Positions 45,356 through 54,830 of a stretch of DNA of 64,000 nt are shown piece after piece. The notes beneath the pieces are model-generated. The model was not told the origin of the DNA, did not search any database, and was given only the letters and a program-made list of their open reading frames with translations. The position numbers and the translations under genes were made by a program. How positions within the stretch are numbered: the first letter of the stretch is position 1; each line of letters begins with the position of its first letter. The stretch lies in NCBI GenBank assembly GCA_964293475.1, contig CAXYYJ010000019.1, positions 1 through 64,000 of the forward strand. Direction: 5' to 3'. This DNA is from UBA12170 sp964293475. GTDB lineage: Bacteria; Bacteroidota; Bacteroidia; Bacteroidales; UBA12170.

Positions 45356-45525
45356 AGCATTCTAATATGAGATATTTGTAAAACCGATTTATTGTTTTCA
45401 TAAACTGTGCCAGTATTTATAAATAGCACAAAATCAGATATTAAACTATAATTCATTGTGTTTTCATAATTTATATTGTTCGTTTAGGAGCATGATTGTT
45501 CGATAACGGACAGGTGGTTTCCTGG

Positions 45526-47103
45526 TTAATGGTCAATAGGTGGATAGTTTACAATACTTCGAATGTTTTGATACAGTGGCTTGAGCCGGCGGTATAATTT
45601 GCCATAGACTTTTTTGTACAGCTGCTCGTAAATTTCCATGTTCTCCCGATTGGGAACATAGGTTTTATCGATGCTGCACATGTTTTCAATGGCTTTTTCG
45701 AACGATGGATAGATGCCAAGACCCACTGCACAGTTGATGGCTGCTCCCAAAGCGGAGGTTTCAAAAGTATGGGGCTGTTCCACCGTGAGACCGAAAATAT
45801 CAGCGGTGAGCTGCATGGCCAGTTCGCTTTGGGAGCCACCTCCCGAAACACGAAGCTTTTGAATTTTAACCCCCGTGCGTTTTTCGGTTTTTATGGCACC
45901 TTGTTTTAGCGAATAGGTGAGCCCTTCGAGAATTGCTTTATAAATATGAGCGCGGGTGTGTACGTCGCCAAAACCCACCACGGCGCCTTTGGCTTCAACC
46001 CCGGGAATTCTCACTCCAGGACTCCAGTAGGGTTGTAATATAAGCCCCATAGAACCCGGCGGAATGTCTTTAATCATCTCGTCGAACTGTTTTTCGGGCC
46101 TTATGCCTGTGGTTTTAGCCAGCTCAATTTCTTTATGTCCAAATTCATTTTTAAACCAGTTTATCATCCAATATCCTCTGTAAATCATAAATTCGGTATT
46201 GAAATGATGTGGAAGTGCCGACGGGTAGCTGGGGAAAAAACGAATCACTTCGCGGTATTGCGGATGAACAGTTTCAACAGTTGCGGTGGTACCATAGCTC
46301 AGGCAGGCAATATCGGGGGTGATGCATCCGCTTCCCAATACTTCGCAGGCTTTATCGGCAGCGGCGGCAATAATGGGAAGTCCTTCGGGAAGACCGGTAG
46401 CAAGGGCTGCTTCGGCTGTAATATGACCTAAAAGCTCGCTCGGGTGAACTAAATCGGGAAGTTTAGCTCTGTCAATTGGAAAAAGCTTGGTATTGAATTC
46501 GCCTGGCTTGCACCATTGTTGTTTTTTGTAGTCGAAAGGTATATATCCAACAATATTACCCACAGAATCAACATATTTGCCCGAAAGTTTAAAATGAAAA
46601 AATCCGCTGAGAAAGAGAAATTTATGAGTTTTTTGCCAAATTTCCGGTTCATTTTGTCTTATCCAATTGCATTCACCATCTTTAATGGCATGGGTAATGG
46701 AGCCGTAAAGATTCACCAGCTGCAATCCGCGCTTGATAAAACCCCGGGGGAAATTTTCGAGCTTCGATTTGCGTTGGTCGAGCCAAATGATGGCTGGTCT
46801 GAGCGGTTCCCCTTGCCGATCCACATTGACCACAGTGCCGCGTTGGGTGGTAATTGAAACCCCTTTTATAAGATTTGGAGAAATGGTGAGATCGCTCATA
46901 AGCTTTCGGGTGACCTCTGTAACCTGCTGCCAAAGGTAGTTGGCATCTTGCTCGGCATATCCGGGTGCAACCGAGTAGTAGGGCTCTATTTCTTGTTTCA
47001 CCATCTTTATAATTTGTCCCCTGATATCGAAAATAGCACATCGAACCGATTGAGTTCCAGCATCAATAGCTATGAGGTAGGGTTCGTTTTTAATGTCATA
47101 CAT
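45526..47103 (-). CDS. FGGY-family carbohydrate kinase
   Basis: This 525-residue kinase has the FGGY two-domain fold. AIDAGTQSVRCAIFD is the N-terminal phosphate loop. ITTQRGTVVNVD, WLDQRKSKLENF, the CLSYGTTATVETV segment and KLRVSGGGSQSELAMQLTADIFG, in part, are also present. FGGY kinases phosphorylate sugars such as xylulose, ribulose, glycerol or fuculose. No sugar isomerase, transporter or regulator is adjacent, so the substrate stays open. The C-terminal tail (residues 490-525) is basic and longer than usual. Confidence 0.85.
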   Translation of the reverse strand: MYDIKNEPYLIAIDAGTQSVRCAIFDIRGQIIKMVKQEIEPYYSVAPGYAEQDANYLWQQVTEVTRKLMSDLTISPNLIKGVSITTQRGTVVNVDRQGEPLRPAIIWLDQRKSKLENFPRGFIKRGLQLVNLYGSITHAIKDGECNWIRQNEPEIWQKTHKFLFLSGFFHFKLSGKYVDSVGNIVGYIPFDYKKQQWCKPGEFNTKLFPIDRAKLPDLVHPSELLGHITAEAALATGLPEGLPIIAAAADKACEVLGSGCITPDIACLSYGTTATVETVHPQYREVIRFFPSYPSALPHHFNTEFMIYRGYWMINWFKNEFGHKEIELAKTTGIRPEKQFDEMIKDIPPGSMGLILQPYWSPGVRIPGVEAKGAVVGFGDVHTRAHIYKAILEGLTYSLKQGAIKTEKRTGVKIQKLRVSGGGSQSELAMQLTADIFGLTVEQPHTFETSALGAAINCAVGLGIYPSFEKAIENMCSIDKTYVPNRENMEIYEQLYKKVYGKLYRRLKPLYQNIRSIVNYPPIDH

Positions 47104-47207
47104 GTATGAATCTTCCGGTTTATTTTAAAATAATTCGATGGCCAATTTGGGAGCTTCAATTCTCAGCTCAAATTAATGAAAATAAATTGATTTTTTAAAA
47201 TGAATAA

Positions 47208-47237
47208 TTTGATATGAGCATATGTTCATTATATTTG
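47208..47237 (+). promoter_or_regulatory. Promoter of the NifX-like gene pair
   Basis: TTTG (47208-47211), an 18-base spacer and TATATTTG (47230-47237) fit the Bacteroidota consensus. The spacer is filled by the palindrome listed next. The start codon is at 47254. Confidence 0.6.
47214..47229 (+). promoter_or_regulatory. ArsR/SmtB-like palindromic operator inside the promoter
   Basis: ATGAGCATATGTTCAT is a 16-base palindrome with one mismatched pair. It occupies the spacer between the -33 and -7 elements. It resembles the TGAAC-A-x-x-T-G-TTCA type operators of ArsR/SmtB metal- or redox-responsive repressors. A protein bound here would block RNA polymerase. No regulator gene lies next to it. 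Confidence 0.45.
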
Positions 47238-47253
47238 CAAAAAAATTCCCCCA

Positions 47254-47568
47254 ATGAAAATAGCTTTGGTTTTGAAAGATGCAGAGAGACGAGAACTGGG
47301 AAAATGTTTATCACAAGCAAGTTGTTTTGCAGTTTTCGATACCCTAACGGGCCACGAAAGTATTTTGTCATTGCCGGAAGGTCTTGGTTTTCATCATGTG
47401 GCGGTGGCTTTGTCGAGGTATTTGAAGCAAAATGGCATTGAAAAGCTGGGAGCGCTCGATTTGGGTCCCAAGGCCAAAGCGCATTTGGAAGGGCAGGGCA
47501 TCAAGTGGTATAAGGCCGATGGTGAATGGAGTATGGAAGATAATTTTAAATCAATGATAAATAAATAG
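47254..47568 (+). CDS. NifX/NifB-like (dinitrogenase iron-molybdenum cofactor-type) protein 1
   Basis: This 104-residue protein fits the Nitro_FeMo-Co superfamily: KIALVLKDAERRELGKCLSQA, of which the start is typical, then FAVFDTLTGHESI, and a C-terminal region with GALDLGPKAKAHLEGQGI. Such small proteins bind iron-sulfur or iron-molybdenum clusters. No nitrogenase genes are present, so this is not evidence of nitrogen fixation. One Cys (LGKCLSQ) could be a ligand. It is first of a pair with the next gene, three bases apart. Confidence 0.7.
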   Translation: MKIALVLKDAERRELGKCLSQASCFAVFDTLTGHESILSLPEGLGFHHVAVALSRYLKQNGIEKLGALDLGPKAKAHLEGQGIKWYKADGEWSMEDNFKSMINK

Positions 47569-47571
47569 GTT

Positions 47572-47910
47572 ATGGATAGAAGAATAGCAGTTCCTGTTGA
47601 AAACGGGATATTAAGCGGGCATTTTGGCCATGCACATGAGTTTGCACTTATCGAAGTGAAAAATAATATCATAGTTAAGGAAGAATTGCTCGTTCCACCA
47701 CCTCACGAGCCCGGAGTTTTGCCCCGTTGGTTGGGCGAGATGGGAGCCACCGATATTTTGGCAGGAGGCATGGGACAACAAGCCATACAGCTGTTTCTCA
47801 GCAATAACATCAATGTATTTGTTGGTGTTGCCACAAAATCAGCCAAAGAACTTGCTCAGGATTTAATTAACGATAACCTGCAATCGGGGGCCAATTATTG
47901 TAGCCATTAG
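47572..47910 (+). CDS. NifX/NifB-like cofactor-binding protein 2
   Basis: This 112-residue protein is a second Nitro_FeMo-Co domain: RIAVPVENGILSGHFGHAHEF is the family start with the GHFGHA motif, LPRWLGEMGATDILAGGMGQQAIQLF is the core, and the tail NYCSH has a Cys and a His that could bind metal. It follows the first copy after three bases, so they are cotranslated and may form a complex. In other bacteria such paired genes neighbour MRP/Nbp35 ATPases; none is seen here. Confidence 0.82.
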   Translation: MDRRIAVPVENGILSGHFGHAHEFALIEVKNNIIVKEELLVPPPHEPGVLPRWLGEMGATDILAGGMGQQAIQLFLSNNINVFVGVATKSAKELAQDLINDNLQSGANYCSH

Positions 47911-47929
47911 GACATAACTGATAAAGTTC

Positions 47930-47937
47930 TACTTTTG
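47930..47937 (+). promoter_or_regulatory. -7 element upstream of the PLP lyase gene
   Basis: TACTTTTG matches TAnnTTTG. No TTG lies 17-21 bases upstream, so a separate promoter for the lyase gene is possible but not certain. The start codon is at 47958. Confidence 0.4.
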
Positions 47938-47957
47938 CAACAAATAAAAACACAACA

Positions 47958-49139
47958 ATGGAAAATAAGTCAATAGGATTCAACTCCAAGTTAATTCACG
48001 GTGGTGCTATCCACGATGAAAGGCACAGTGCAGTGAGCCCCATTTATCAAACTTCAACCTTTTCTTTCAAAGATGCCGACCATGGTGCCGCTTGTTTTTC
48101 GGGCGAAGACAGTGGTTATATTTATACCCGAATTGCCAATCCGAACATCCGCGAGCTGGAGCAGGCTGTGGCCCAGCTGGAAAACGGTTTCGATGGAATT
48201 GCAACCTCATCGGGAATGGCTGCTGTGAATGTGGTTTACTTTGGATTATTGGCCGCAGGCGACCATATGGTGAGCCACAATGCTGTTTATGGCCCATCGC
48301 GCAGCATCATGGAATCGTTGTTCCCCAAATTTAAAGTTGAATCAACCTATGTTGACGCCACCAATCCACAAAATGTTATCGATGCCATTCGACCCAACAC
48401 CAAAGTGCTTTACGTGGAAACACCCGCCAACCCAACCATTGGCATTACCGACCTTAAAGCTATGGCCAGAATTGCAAAGGAATACGGACTAAAATTGGTT
48501 GTTGACAATACTTTTTGCTCACCCTATCTTCAAAAACCCTTGGATTTAGGGGCAGATATCGTTTTACATTCCATGACCAAATTTATAAATGGTCATGCCG
48601 ATATCGTGGCCGGAATGGTTGTTACAAAAACTGAAGTCGATTATAAAGTACTCCGCGGTGTGATGGTTAATGTGGGCTTTAATATGGATCCACATCAGGC
48701 ATGGCTTACCCGCAGAGGGTTGAAAACCTTAGCCATCAGAGTGGAACGCGCACAGGAGAATGCAATCAAAGTTGCCGATTTTCTCGAAGCCCACCCCAAA
48801 GTGGAATGGGTGAGATATCCCGGATTAAAATCGCACCCACAATACGATTTGGCCAAAGAACAAATGAGCGGCCCCGGTGCCATGATAAGCTTTGAAGTGA
48901 AAGGTGGTTTAACTGCAGGAAAAGTGGTCATGAACTCAGTAAAACTGGCTCTTTTAGCAGTTTCGCTTGGTGGAGTGGAAACTCTGATTCAGCATCCCGC
49001 CAGCATGACCCATAGCAAGCTTTCCGACGAAAAACAGCTGGAAGGTGGCATTACAAAAGGCCTTATCCGGTTGGCGGTTGGAATTGAAGATGTGGAAGAT
49101 ATTATAGCTGATTTGGAACAAGCACTTGCAAAAATTTAA
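47958..49139 (+). CDS. Cys/Met-metabolism PLP enzyme, methionine gamma-lyase-like
   Basis: This 393-residue PLP enzyme belongs to the cystathionine/methionine gamma-lyase family. Lys208 in HSMTKFINGH is the cofactor lysine, YIYTRIANPNI and the IATSSGMAAV loop bind PLP, and ETPANPT and VSLGGVETLIQHPASMTHS complete the fold. The overall form is closest to methionine gamma-lyase, which makes methanethiol, ammonia and 2-oxobutyrate. The catalytic Cys of methionine gamma-lyases (position 116 in the Pseudomonas enzyme) is Pro113 here (YGPSRS). O-acetylhomoserine sulfhydrylase, cystathionine lyase or a modified lyase activity are alternatives. A strong terminator follows. Confidence 0.85.
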   Translation: MENKSIGFNSKLIHGGAIHDERHSAVSPIYQTSTFSFKDADHGAACFSGEDSGYIYTRIANPNIRELEQAVAQLENGFDGIATSSGMAAVNVVYFGLLAAGDHMVSHNAVYGPSRSIMESLFPKFKVESTYVDATNPQNVIDAIRPNTKVLYVETPANPTIGITDLKAMARIAKEYGLKLVVDNTFCSPYLQKPLDLGADIVLHSMTKFINGHADIVAGMVVTKTEVDYKVLRGVMVNVGFNMDPHQAWLTRRGLKTLAIRVERAQENAIKVADFLEAHPKVEWVRYPGLKSHPQYDLAKEQMSGPGAMISFEVKGGLTAGKVVMNSVKLALLAVSLGGVETLIQHPASMTHSKLSDEKQLEGGITKGLIRLAVGIEDVEDIIADLEQALAKI

Positions 49140-49158
49140 TTCATTCTCAAATAATTAT

Positions 49159-49190
49159 AAAAAAAGCCCCTCTTATGGGGCTTTTTTTAT
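49159..49190 (+). terminator. Terminator of the PLP lyase gene
   Basis: GCCCC (49166-49170) and GGGGC (49177-49181) form a stem, extended by A/T pairs to AAAAAAAGCCCC and GGGGCTTTTTTT. It lies about 20 bases after the stop. Confidence 0.92.
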
Positions 49191-49229
49191 AAAAATCTGG
49201 AAAATATTTCCATAATTTGGAATAAAAAA

Positions 49230-49260
49230 TTGTGATTTTAAGATTAAATCATTAGCTTTG
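49230..49260 (+). promoter_or_regulatory. Promoter of the signalling unit
   Basis: TTG (49230-49232), a 20-base spacer and TAGCTTTG (49253-49260) match the Bacteroidota consensus well. The gene downstream begins with TTG at 49285. Confidence 0.6.
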
Positions 49261-49284
49261 TAAGAACCTAAACACATACAAGTT

Positions 49285-50622
49285 TTGAAAGTATTCGTTG
49301 TAGAAGATGATTTGGTGTTTGCAAAGAGCATTAAATATTATCTAAGCCTTAATCCCGAGAATGAAGTAGAGCATTTTTCCAATGGAAAAGATGCTTTATC
49401 CAATAAATATAAAAACCCGGATTTAATCATATTAGATTATCATTTACCCGGTATGAATGGTTTCGAAGTGATGAAATCTTTTCATAAATTCAACCCCAAG
49501 ACCTTCATTATCATTATGTCGTCGCAAAACGATATTAAAGTGGCGGTGAATCTGATGCGCGAGGGAGCTTTCGATTATTTTGTAAAAGACACCGACCTTA
49601 AGGATCGCCTGTGGATGTCGATGGAGAAAATAGGCAAACTGAGCGGTTACGAGAAAAAGATTGAACAGCTGGAAGCTGAAATGGACAATAAATATGCCTT
49701 CAGTCAGCTCATTAAGGGAAATAGCAAGCCCATTAAAAGCATTTTTGCGCTCATAGAGAAAGCCACCAAGACCAATATCAACGTGAGTATTTCGGGGGAG
49801 ACAGGAACAGGTAAAGAACTGGTTGCCAAAGCTATTCATTATAATTCTGCCCGAAGCAAAGAACCCTTTATTGCAGTGAATGTGTCAGCAATTCCAAGTG
49901 AACTTATTGAAAGCGAATTGTTTGGATACGAGAAAGGTGCCTTCACAGGTGCCAATACCCGAAAATATGGAAAATTTGAAGAAGCCAATAACGGAACCCT
50001 GTTTCTTGACGAAATAGGCGATATGGAATGGGGGATGCAAAGCAAGATATTGAGGGTTTTACAAGAAAATGAGCTTACGAGAATCGGGGGAAATACCACC
50101 ATCCGGCTGAATGTGCGGCTGATTGTGGCCACCCATAAAAATCTGGCCGATATGGTTAGAAAAGGCGAATTCAGAGAGGACTTGTACTATCGCTTGCTGG
50201 GTTTGCCCATTCAAATTCCGCCGCTGCGCTCCCGCGAGGGCGATGTGCTGCTCCTGGCCAAGTACTTTATCACCGAATTTTGCCAATCGAACCATTTACC
50301 CGTGCGAAAACTTGGATTATCGGCTCAGGAAAAGCTGAAAAGCTATCATTTTCCAGGCAATGTGCGTGAGCTAAAGGCCATCAGCGAGCTGGCTGTGGTC
50401 ATGTCGAACGATGATACCATCGAAGCAGGAGATATCAATTTTAGCTCGTTGGGATCTGTTGAAGATATTTTTTCCGAAGAGCTTACCATGAAGGAATATC
50501 ACGATAAAATTATTGCCTATTTCCTCAAAAAATATGATAACAAGGTGCGGCTGGTAGCCAAGAAATTGGATATTGGAAAAAGCAGTATCTACAATATGCT
50601 TAAGGAAGAAGAACCAAATTAG
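49285..50622 (+). CDS. Sigma-54-dependent response regulator (NtrC family), TTG start
   Basis: This 445-residue activator has a receiver domain (1-115, phospho-acceptor Asp near 51 in LIILDYHLPGMNG). The AAA+ sigma-54 interaction domain (about 140-375) shows the Walker A motif GETGTGKE and the GAFTGA loop that touches sigma-54. A C-terminal Fis-type helix-turn-helix (about 405-445, with VAKKLDIGKSSIYNML) completes it. The start codon is TTG, since KVFVVEDDLVFAKS is the true beginning of a receiver domain and no ATG precedes it. It is the first gene of a signalling unit with two sensor proteins and probably receives phosphate from one of them. Confidence 0.9.
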   Translation: MKVFVVEDDLVFAKSIKYYLSLNPENEVEHFSNGKDALSNKYKNPDLIILDYHLPGMNGFEVMKSFHKFNPKTFIIIMSSQNDIKVAVNLMREGAFDYFVKDTDLKDRLWMSMEKIGKLSGYEKKIEQLEAEMDNKYAFSQLIKGNSKPIKSIFALIEKATKTNINVSISGETGTGKELVAKAIHYNSARSKEPFIAVNVSAIPSELIESELFGYEKGAFTGANTRKYGKFEEANNGTLFLDEIGDMEWGMQSKILRVLQENELTRIGGNTTIRLNVRLIVATHKNLADMVRKGEFREDLYYRLLGLPIQIPPLRSREGDVLLLAKYFITEFCQSNHLPVRKLGLSAQEKLKSYHFPGNVRELKAISELAVVMSNDDTIEAGDINFSSLGSVEDIFSEELTMKEYHDKIIAYFLKKYDNKVRLVAKKLDIGKSSIYNMLKEEEPN

Positions 50623-50717
50623 AGCAATATCCCACCCAAAATGCATTTTTTTTTCTTCATTTGGCATTTGCTTTTTAGCTAATGCTTAATCTGGGTTAAA
50701 ACCAAAAGAGAAAATAT

Positions 50718-50725
50718 TACCTTTG
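50718..50725 (+). promoter_or_regulatory. -7 element upstream of the large hybrid sensor
   Basis: TACCTTTG matches TAnnTTTG, 29 bases before the ATG at 50754. No good -33 partner was seen. It suggests that the sensor may also be expressed apart from the upstream regulator gene. Confidence 0.4.
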
Positions 50726-50753
50726 TTTTACTTTGCTGGAATAATCCGAAACA

Positions 50754-53700
50754 ATGAAAAATCAGTATATCTGTAATAATGAATACTTTGTTGGCTCCAA
50801 AAGTCATTTCGGGGTTTTTGTTTTGCTTTGGTTTATTTTCTTTATTAATCCTGTTCCTGCATCTGAAAACAATCGACTGATTTTGCATAAGCAATTGAAT
50901 ACCAGTTCAGGATTACCCTCCGACTATATTAACGATATGGTTTTTGATGAGGAAGGATTTGCCTGGCTTGCTACTTCCAAGGGTTTGTTCAGGTTTCATG
51001 GAAACAGTTATAAAATGTTTCCTTTTCCAAGAAATGACGAGAAATTATTGGACCCATCCATATCCCATTTGGCTATTGTAGATAATGTAATCTGGATGAC
51101 CCTTGACAACGGGAGCATTTGGCGGTATAATAAAGAACTAAATACTTTTAGCCAGCTAAAACTGAGAGATGACGTGGTTTTAGCCACAAAACAACCCTTC
51201 AAATTTATCTTTGCCGATCATGCAGCCAACATTTGGTTTGGCTTAAAAAACAATGGCTTGCTCATTGTAGACTCTACAGGAACCAGTCAAAAATGGCTCT
51301 CCAGAAAAATACAGGAGTTTGTTCCAATGGATGAGTTTGAAGATATGTGTGAAGATGAGAACAACGACTTATGGCTGGCAACCCAGAAAGGACTTGTTTT
51401 TCTAAGTTCAGATTGGGCAACATTTTCGATTATCCGCAGTACAAAAACTCAGGAACCCGACCCGCTTTCATTCTCTTTGCAAAACATCGAATTGGATATG
51501 TCGGGCTATCTGTGGCTTGGCACATCCGCTCATGGTTTATACAGATACGATCCCTCCACTCGTATAACTCAATCCTTTCCTTTGCAGCAGCAAAATAAGC
51601 AAATCGAATACCATCCCATTCAGCAATTGCTGGTTGATAGGGAGAATCAACTTTGGATTGCAACGCTTCAGCACTTGTATTATCTCAGTCCAGAACGAAA
51701 TAAAATACTGTCGTTGTTTTCTTCCGAAGCCTTCACCCACAATGCATTCCCTAAAATAAATCAAATTGTTGAATCGGGAAGTGGCAGTATTTGGCTTGCC
51801 ACCCAGGGCGAGGGAATCAGAATTGTTCTGAATGAAGAGATGAGGTTCATAAACCACCGTATGAACGATGGATTAATGTCGCTTTTGGGGATGGATTTGG
51901 TGAATGTGGTGGTGGACGATTTGGATCAGTTATGGGTGGTTAATAGTGATAATGAAGTGATAATTTTGGATCATACGGGCCTTCTTCTCAGTGATTTAAG
52001 CAACCAGGTAAACCTAAAACTCAATAATCCATCCGGAGAAAAAGTCTATGTATACTCCAAGGGACAGAAGGTATATTTTGGGAACTCACAACAACTGTTT
52101 TCCTATCAGCATTATCTAAAAAAACAACCCATAGCCTTCGAAGAGAATCTCAAACAATTGGGGTTGATAGATGCGAGCGGATTGTTTATCGATAGCAGCG
52201 GCAAACTTTGGTTCTCAACCAGTGCAGGAGCAGTGTCGACAAAGGATCACAGGGTGATTGAGCGTTTAGCTTCAGCCGAACCTGTAGCCATGATTTCCGA
52301 AGATTATAGAGGAAATATATGGATTGGAACCAAAGGAGCAGGGGTGCTGGTTTTTAATACTTCGCTGGCTCAGGTAATTGGCTTTAATTCCGATTATGGC
52401 GATAGTACAAGTTTAGCGGGCAATGATATTACTGGTATTTTTGAAGATAAAAAAGGGGTGTTGTGGATTTCGACACTCGATGGTGGGGTGTGTTCATTTA
52501 ATAGAAACTTTAACAATTTCATCAGGCTGGAGCTCGATAGAACCGGAAATAATAACCATGTGAGCAGCATGGTGCAGCCCGATGAAGATTTTATGTGGTT
52601 TGCCACCAACAAAGGACTTTATAAATACAATTTAGCGAACCGGCAAATGGTGTTTTTTGGTCATGAGCAGGGCTTACATCGAAATCTTTTTAACGATAAT
52701 TCAGCAGCTATAAACTCTAAGGGGGAATTGTTTTTTGGCACCGATCACGGGGTGCTGAGCTTCGATCCCAGATTTGCAATTCTTGAGCATATTTTTCCCG
52801 CTATAAAAATATCAGACATTCTCATAAGCAATAAATCGCTACTCGACCAATCAATTCCCAATTACTATAGCTTTCTAAATCAATCGGGTATTGTTTTAGA
52901 GTCATATCAGAATTCTTTAACCATTGAATTTGCAGCGCTGGATTTAGACTTTGCTGACCAATTAAAATATAAATACAGATTAAATGATGTGGACGATAAC
53001 TGGATTTTTAGCAAAAACAACAATTCAGTCGCGTATTTTAATCTTCCCGCCGGAGACTATATTTTTGAACTTACATCCACCAACAAAGACGGAATCTGGA
53101 ACCCCAATGCCATCCAACTGAAGTTTTCCATCAAATCGGCATTCTATCAAAGAATTTGGTTTAAAATACTTGTGGTCTTTATTATTCTTGCCCTGGTTTT
53201 TGCCATCATCTACTTCAGGCTCATGATGGTGCAGAAAAATTCGAAACTTTTGGCTCAAAGGGTAGAGATTAAAACCCAGCAGCTCAGCGATTATAATATT
53301 CAGCTTAAAAAAGAGGTGGAAGAGCGCAAGCAGGCCGAAGAGCTTGCAGAGAAAGCCAACAAATCGAAATCGGAGTTTTTGGCCAACATGAGTCACGAAA
53401 TCCGAACACCCATGAATTCCATCATCGGATTTACCGATTTACTCTCGTCGCTCATAAAAGACGAAAAACAACTCTATTATCTCGAGAGCATTCGCAGTAG
53501 CGGACGAAGCTTGCTCATTCTCATTAATGATATTCTGGACCTGTCGAAAATTGAAGCCGGTAAATTCGATATCGACTATCAATCGACCAATCTGGAGAGT
53601 CTCATCACCGATATTAAGCAGGTTTTTACACTGAAATGCGATGAAAAAGACCTGATTTTCAATGTGCAATACGATCCTGAAATACCACAAAATCTCGTTT

Positions 53701-54827
53701 TGAGCGATAGCCGTTTGCGGCAGATTTTTATCAATATTGTGGGCAACGCCATCAAATTTACCGATAGAGGAAGCATTTCCATCATTGCACGGAAAGTGGG
53801 GTCTTCATCCGATCTTTCCAAAGTGAATATTCAAATCGACATTAAAGATACGGGCATCGGCATTCCCGAAGAGCAACAAAGTCTCATATTCAATGCGTTC
53901 CATCAAAAAGACGGACAGGAGTTTAATAAATATGGAGGAACCGGACTTGGCCTAACCATCAGCAAGCGATTGGTGGAGCTTATGGGAGGTAAGATTAGTG
54001 TTGTGAGCAAAGTAGGGCAGGGGACGAGTTTTACCCTCCACCTGAAAGATGTTGCCGTCTCCACCGAAAGCAAACCCACCCACGACGATGGACACCGAAA
54101 TCTTTTGCACGAAATGGAATTGTCTGGTACCAAAATACTTATAGTGGACGACAGTCAGGGCAACAGAAACCTGATAAAGGAATTTTTATCGCCCACACAA
54201 GCCACGCTCATTGAAGCAAGCAACGGTTTGCAAGCCTTCGAAAAAGCAAAAGAGTTTTTACCCGATATCATTTTTCTCGATATCCGGATGCCCGTTATGA
54301 ATGGTCTTGAAACAGCCAAAGCTCTTCGTGGTTTCGCTGCAACGGCTCATATTCCGTTGGTAGCCTTTACGGCAAGCATTAGTTTTTCGGCACCTGCCAA
54401 ATATAAGGAAGCAGGCTTTGACGATGTTTTATTGAAACCCGTTCAAATGTCGGAAATGGCCGAAGTGCTCTATGCCCATCTGGAATATAAATATGTTGAA
54501 AGTGGAAAGCCGGTCGAAATTCTCGATTCGGTGGAGCACGCCTCCTTCGAGAACATTAAAATTATTGACTTAAAATCTTCTTTGGAAGAATTGCTGGCGC
54601 TCAACGCTTTGTGGGAATATACCAGGAACAATAAATTTGTGAATACAGTGCTTGAATTTAGTTCCCGGGTGCGAGTTATTGGCGAAGCCCATGGAATTCA
54701 ATCCATTATCCGATATAGCCAAAAGCTAACCCTGCATGCCGAGAGTTTCGACACGCTTAAAATGGAAACTACCTTGAAGGAATTCCAGAATTTGGTCGAC
54801 GAGTTGAATAGTTACCTAAACGATTAA
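50754..54827 (+). CDS. Reg_prop/Y_Y_Y hybrid histidine kinase
   Basis: This 1357-residue protein is a hybrid two-component sensor. After a signal/anchor segment (about 20-38), residues about 45-690 form two seven-bladed Reg_prop propellers, with repeats such as GFAWLATSKGLFRF, GYLWLGTSAHGLYRY and GNIWIGTKGAGVLVF. A Y_Y_Y domain (about 720-785) and one membrane helix (800-822) follow, then HisKA (NMSHEIRTPMNS, His near 881), HATPase (INIVGNAIKFTDRG; GTGLGLTISKRL) and a receiver (Asp near 1178 in IFLDIRMPV). A C-terminal helical tail (1265-1357) looks Hpt-like but I see no clear His. Unlike many HTCS proteins it has no AraC domain, so it must signal through another protein such as the neighbouring regulator. 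Confidence 0.9.
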   Translation: MKNQYICNNEYFVGSKSHFGVFVLLWFIFFINPVPASENNRLILHKQLNTSSGLPSDYINDMVFDEEGFAWLATSKGLFRFHGNSYKMFPFPRNDEKLLDPSISHLAIVDNVIWMTLDNGSIWRYNKELNTFSQLKLRDDVVLATKQPFKFIFADHAANIWFGLKNNGLLIVDSTGTSQKWLSRKIQEFVPMDEFEDMCEDENNDLWLATQKGLVFLSSDWATFSIIRSTKTQEPDPLSFSLQNIELDMSGYLWLGTSAHGLYRYDPSTRITQSFPLQQQNKQIEYHPIQQLLVDRENQLWIATLQHLYYLSPERNKILSLFSSEAFTHNAFPKINQIVESGSGSIWLATQGEGIRIVLNEEMRFINHRMNDGLMSLLGMDLVNVVVDDLDQLWVVNSDNEVIILDHTGLLLSDLSNQVNLKLNNPSGEKVYVYSKGQKVYFGNSQQLFSYQHYLKKQPIAFEENLKQLGLIDASGLFIDSSGKLWFSTSAGAVSTKDHRVIERLASAEPVAMISEDYRGNIWIGTKGAGVLVFNTSLAQVIGFNSDYGDSTSLAGNDITGIFEDKKGVLWISTLDGGVCSFNRNFNNFIRLELDRTGNNNHVSSMVQPDEDFMWFATNKGLYKYNLANRQMVFFGHEQGLHRNLFNDNSAAINSKGELFFGTDHGVLSFDPRFAILEHIFPAIKISDILISNKSLLDQSIPNYYSFLNQSGIVLESYQNSLTIEFAALDLDFADQLKYKYRLNDVDDNWIFSKNNNSVAYFNLPAGDYIFELTSTNKDGIWNPNAIQLKFSIKSAFYQRIWFKILVVFIILALVFAIIYFRLMMVQKNSKLLAQRVEIKTQQLSDYNIQLKKEVEERKQAEELAEKANKSKSEFLANMSHEIRTPMNSIIGFTDLLSSLIKDEKQLYYLESIRSSGRSLLILINDILDLSKIEAGKFDIDYQSTNLESLITDIKQVFTLKCDEKDLIFNVQYDPEIPQNLVLSDSRLRQIFINIVGNAIKFTDRGSISIIARKVGSSSDLSKVNIQIDIKDTGIGIPEEQQSLIFNAFHQKDGQEFNKYGGTGLGLTISKRLVELMGGKISVVSKVGQGTSFTLHLKDVAVSTESKPTHDDGHRNLLHEMELSGTKILIVDDSQGNRNLIKEFLSPTQATLIEASNGLQAFEKAKEFLPDIIFLDIRMPVMNGLETAKALRGFAATAHIPLVAFTASISFSAPAKYKEAGFDDVLLKPVQMSEMAEVLYAHLEYKYVESGKPVEILDSVEHASFENIKIIDLKSSLEELLALNALWEYTRNNKFVNTVLEFSSRVRVIGEAHGIQSIIRYSQKLTLHAESFDTLKMETTLKEFQNLVDELNSYLND

Positions 54828-54830
54828 GAC

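Noticed and set aside
47254..47910. Nitrogen fixation
   Set aside because: The NifX/NifB-like domains are common in organisms without nitrogenase and no nif structural gene is present.
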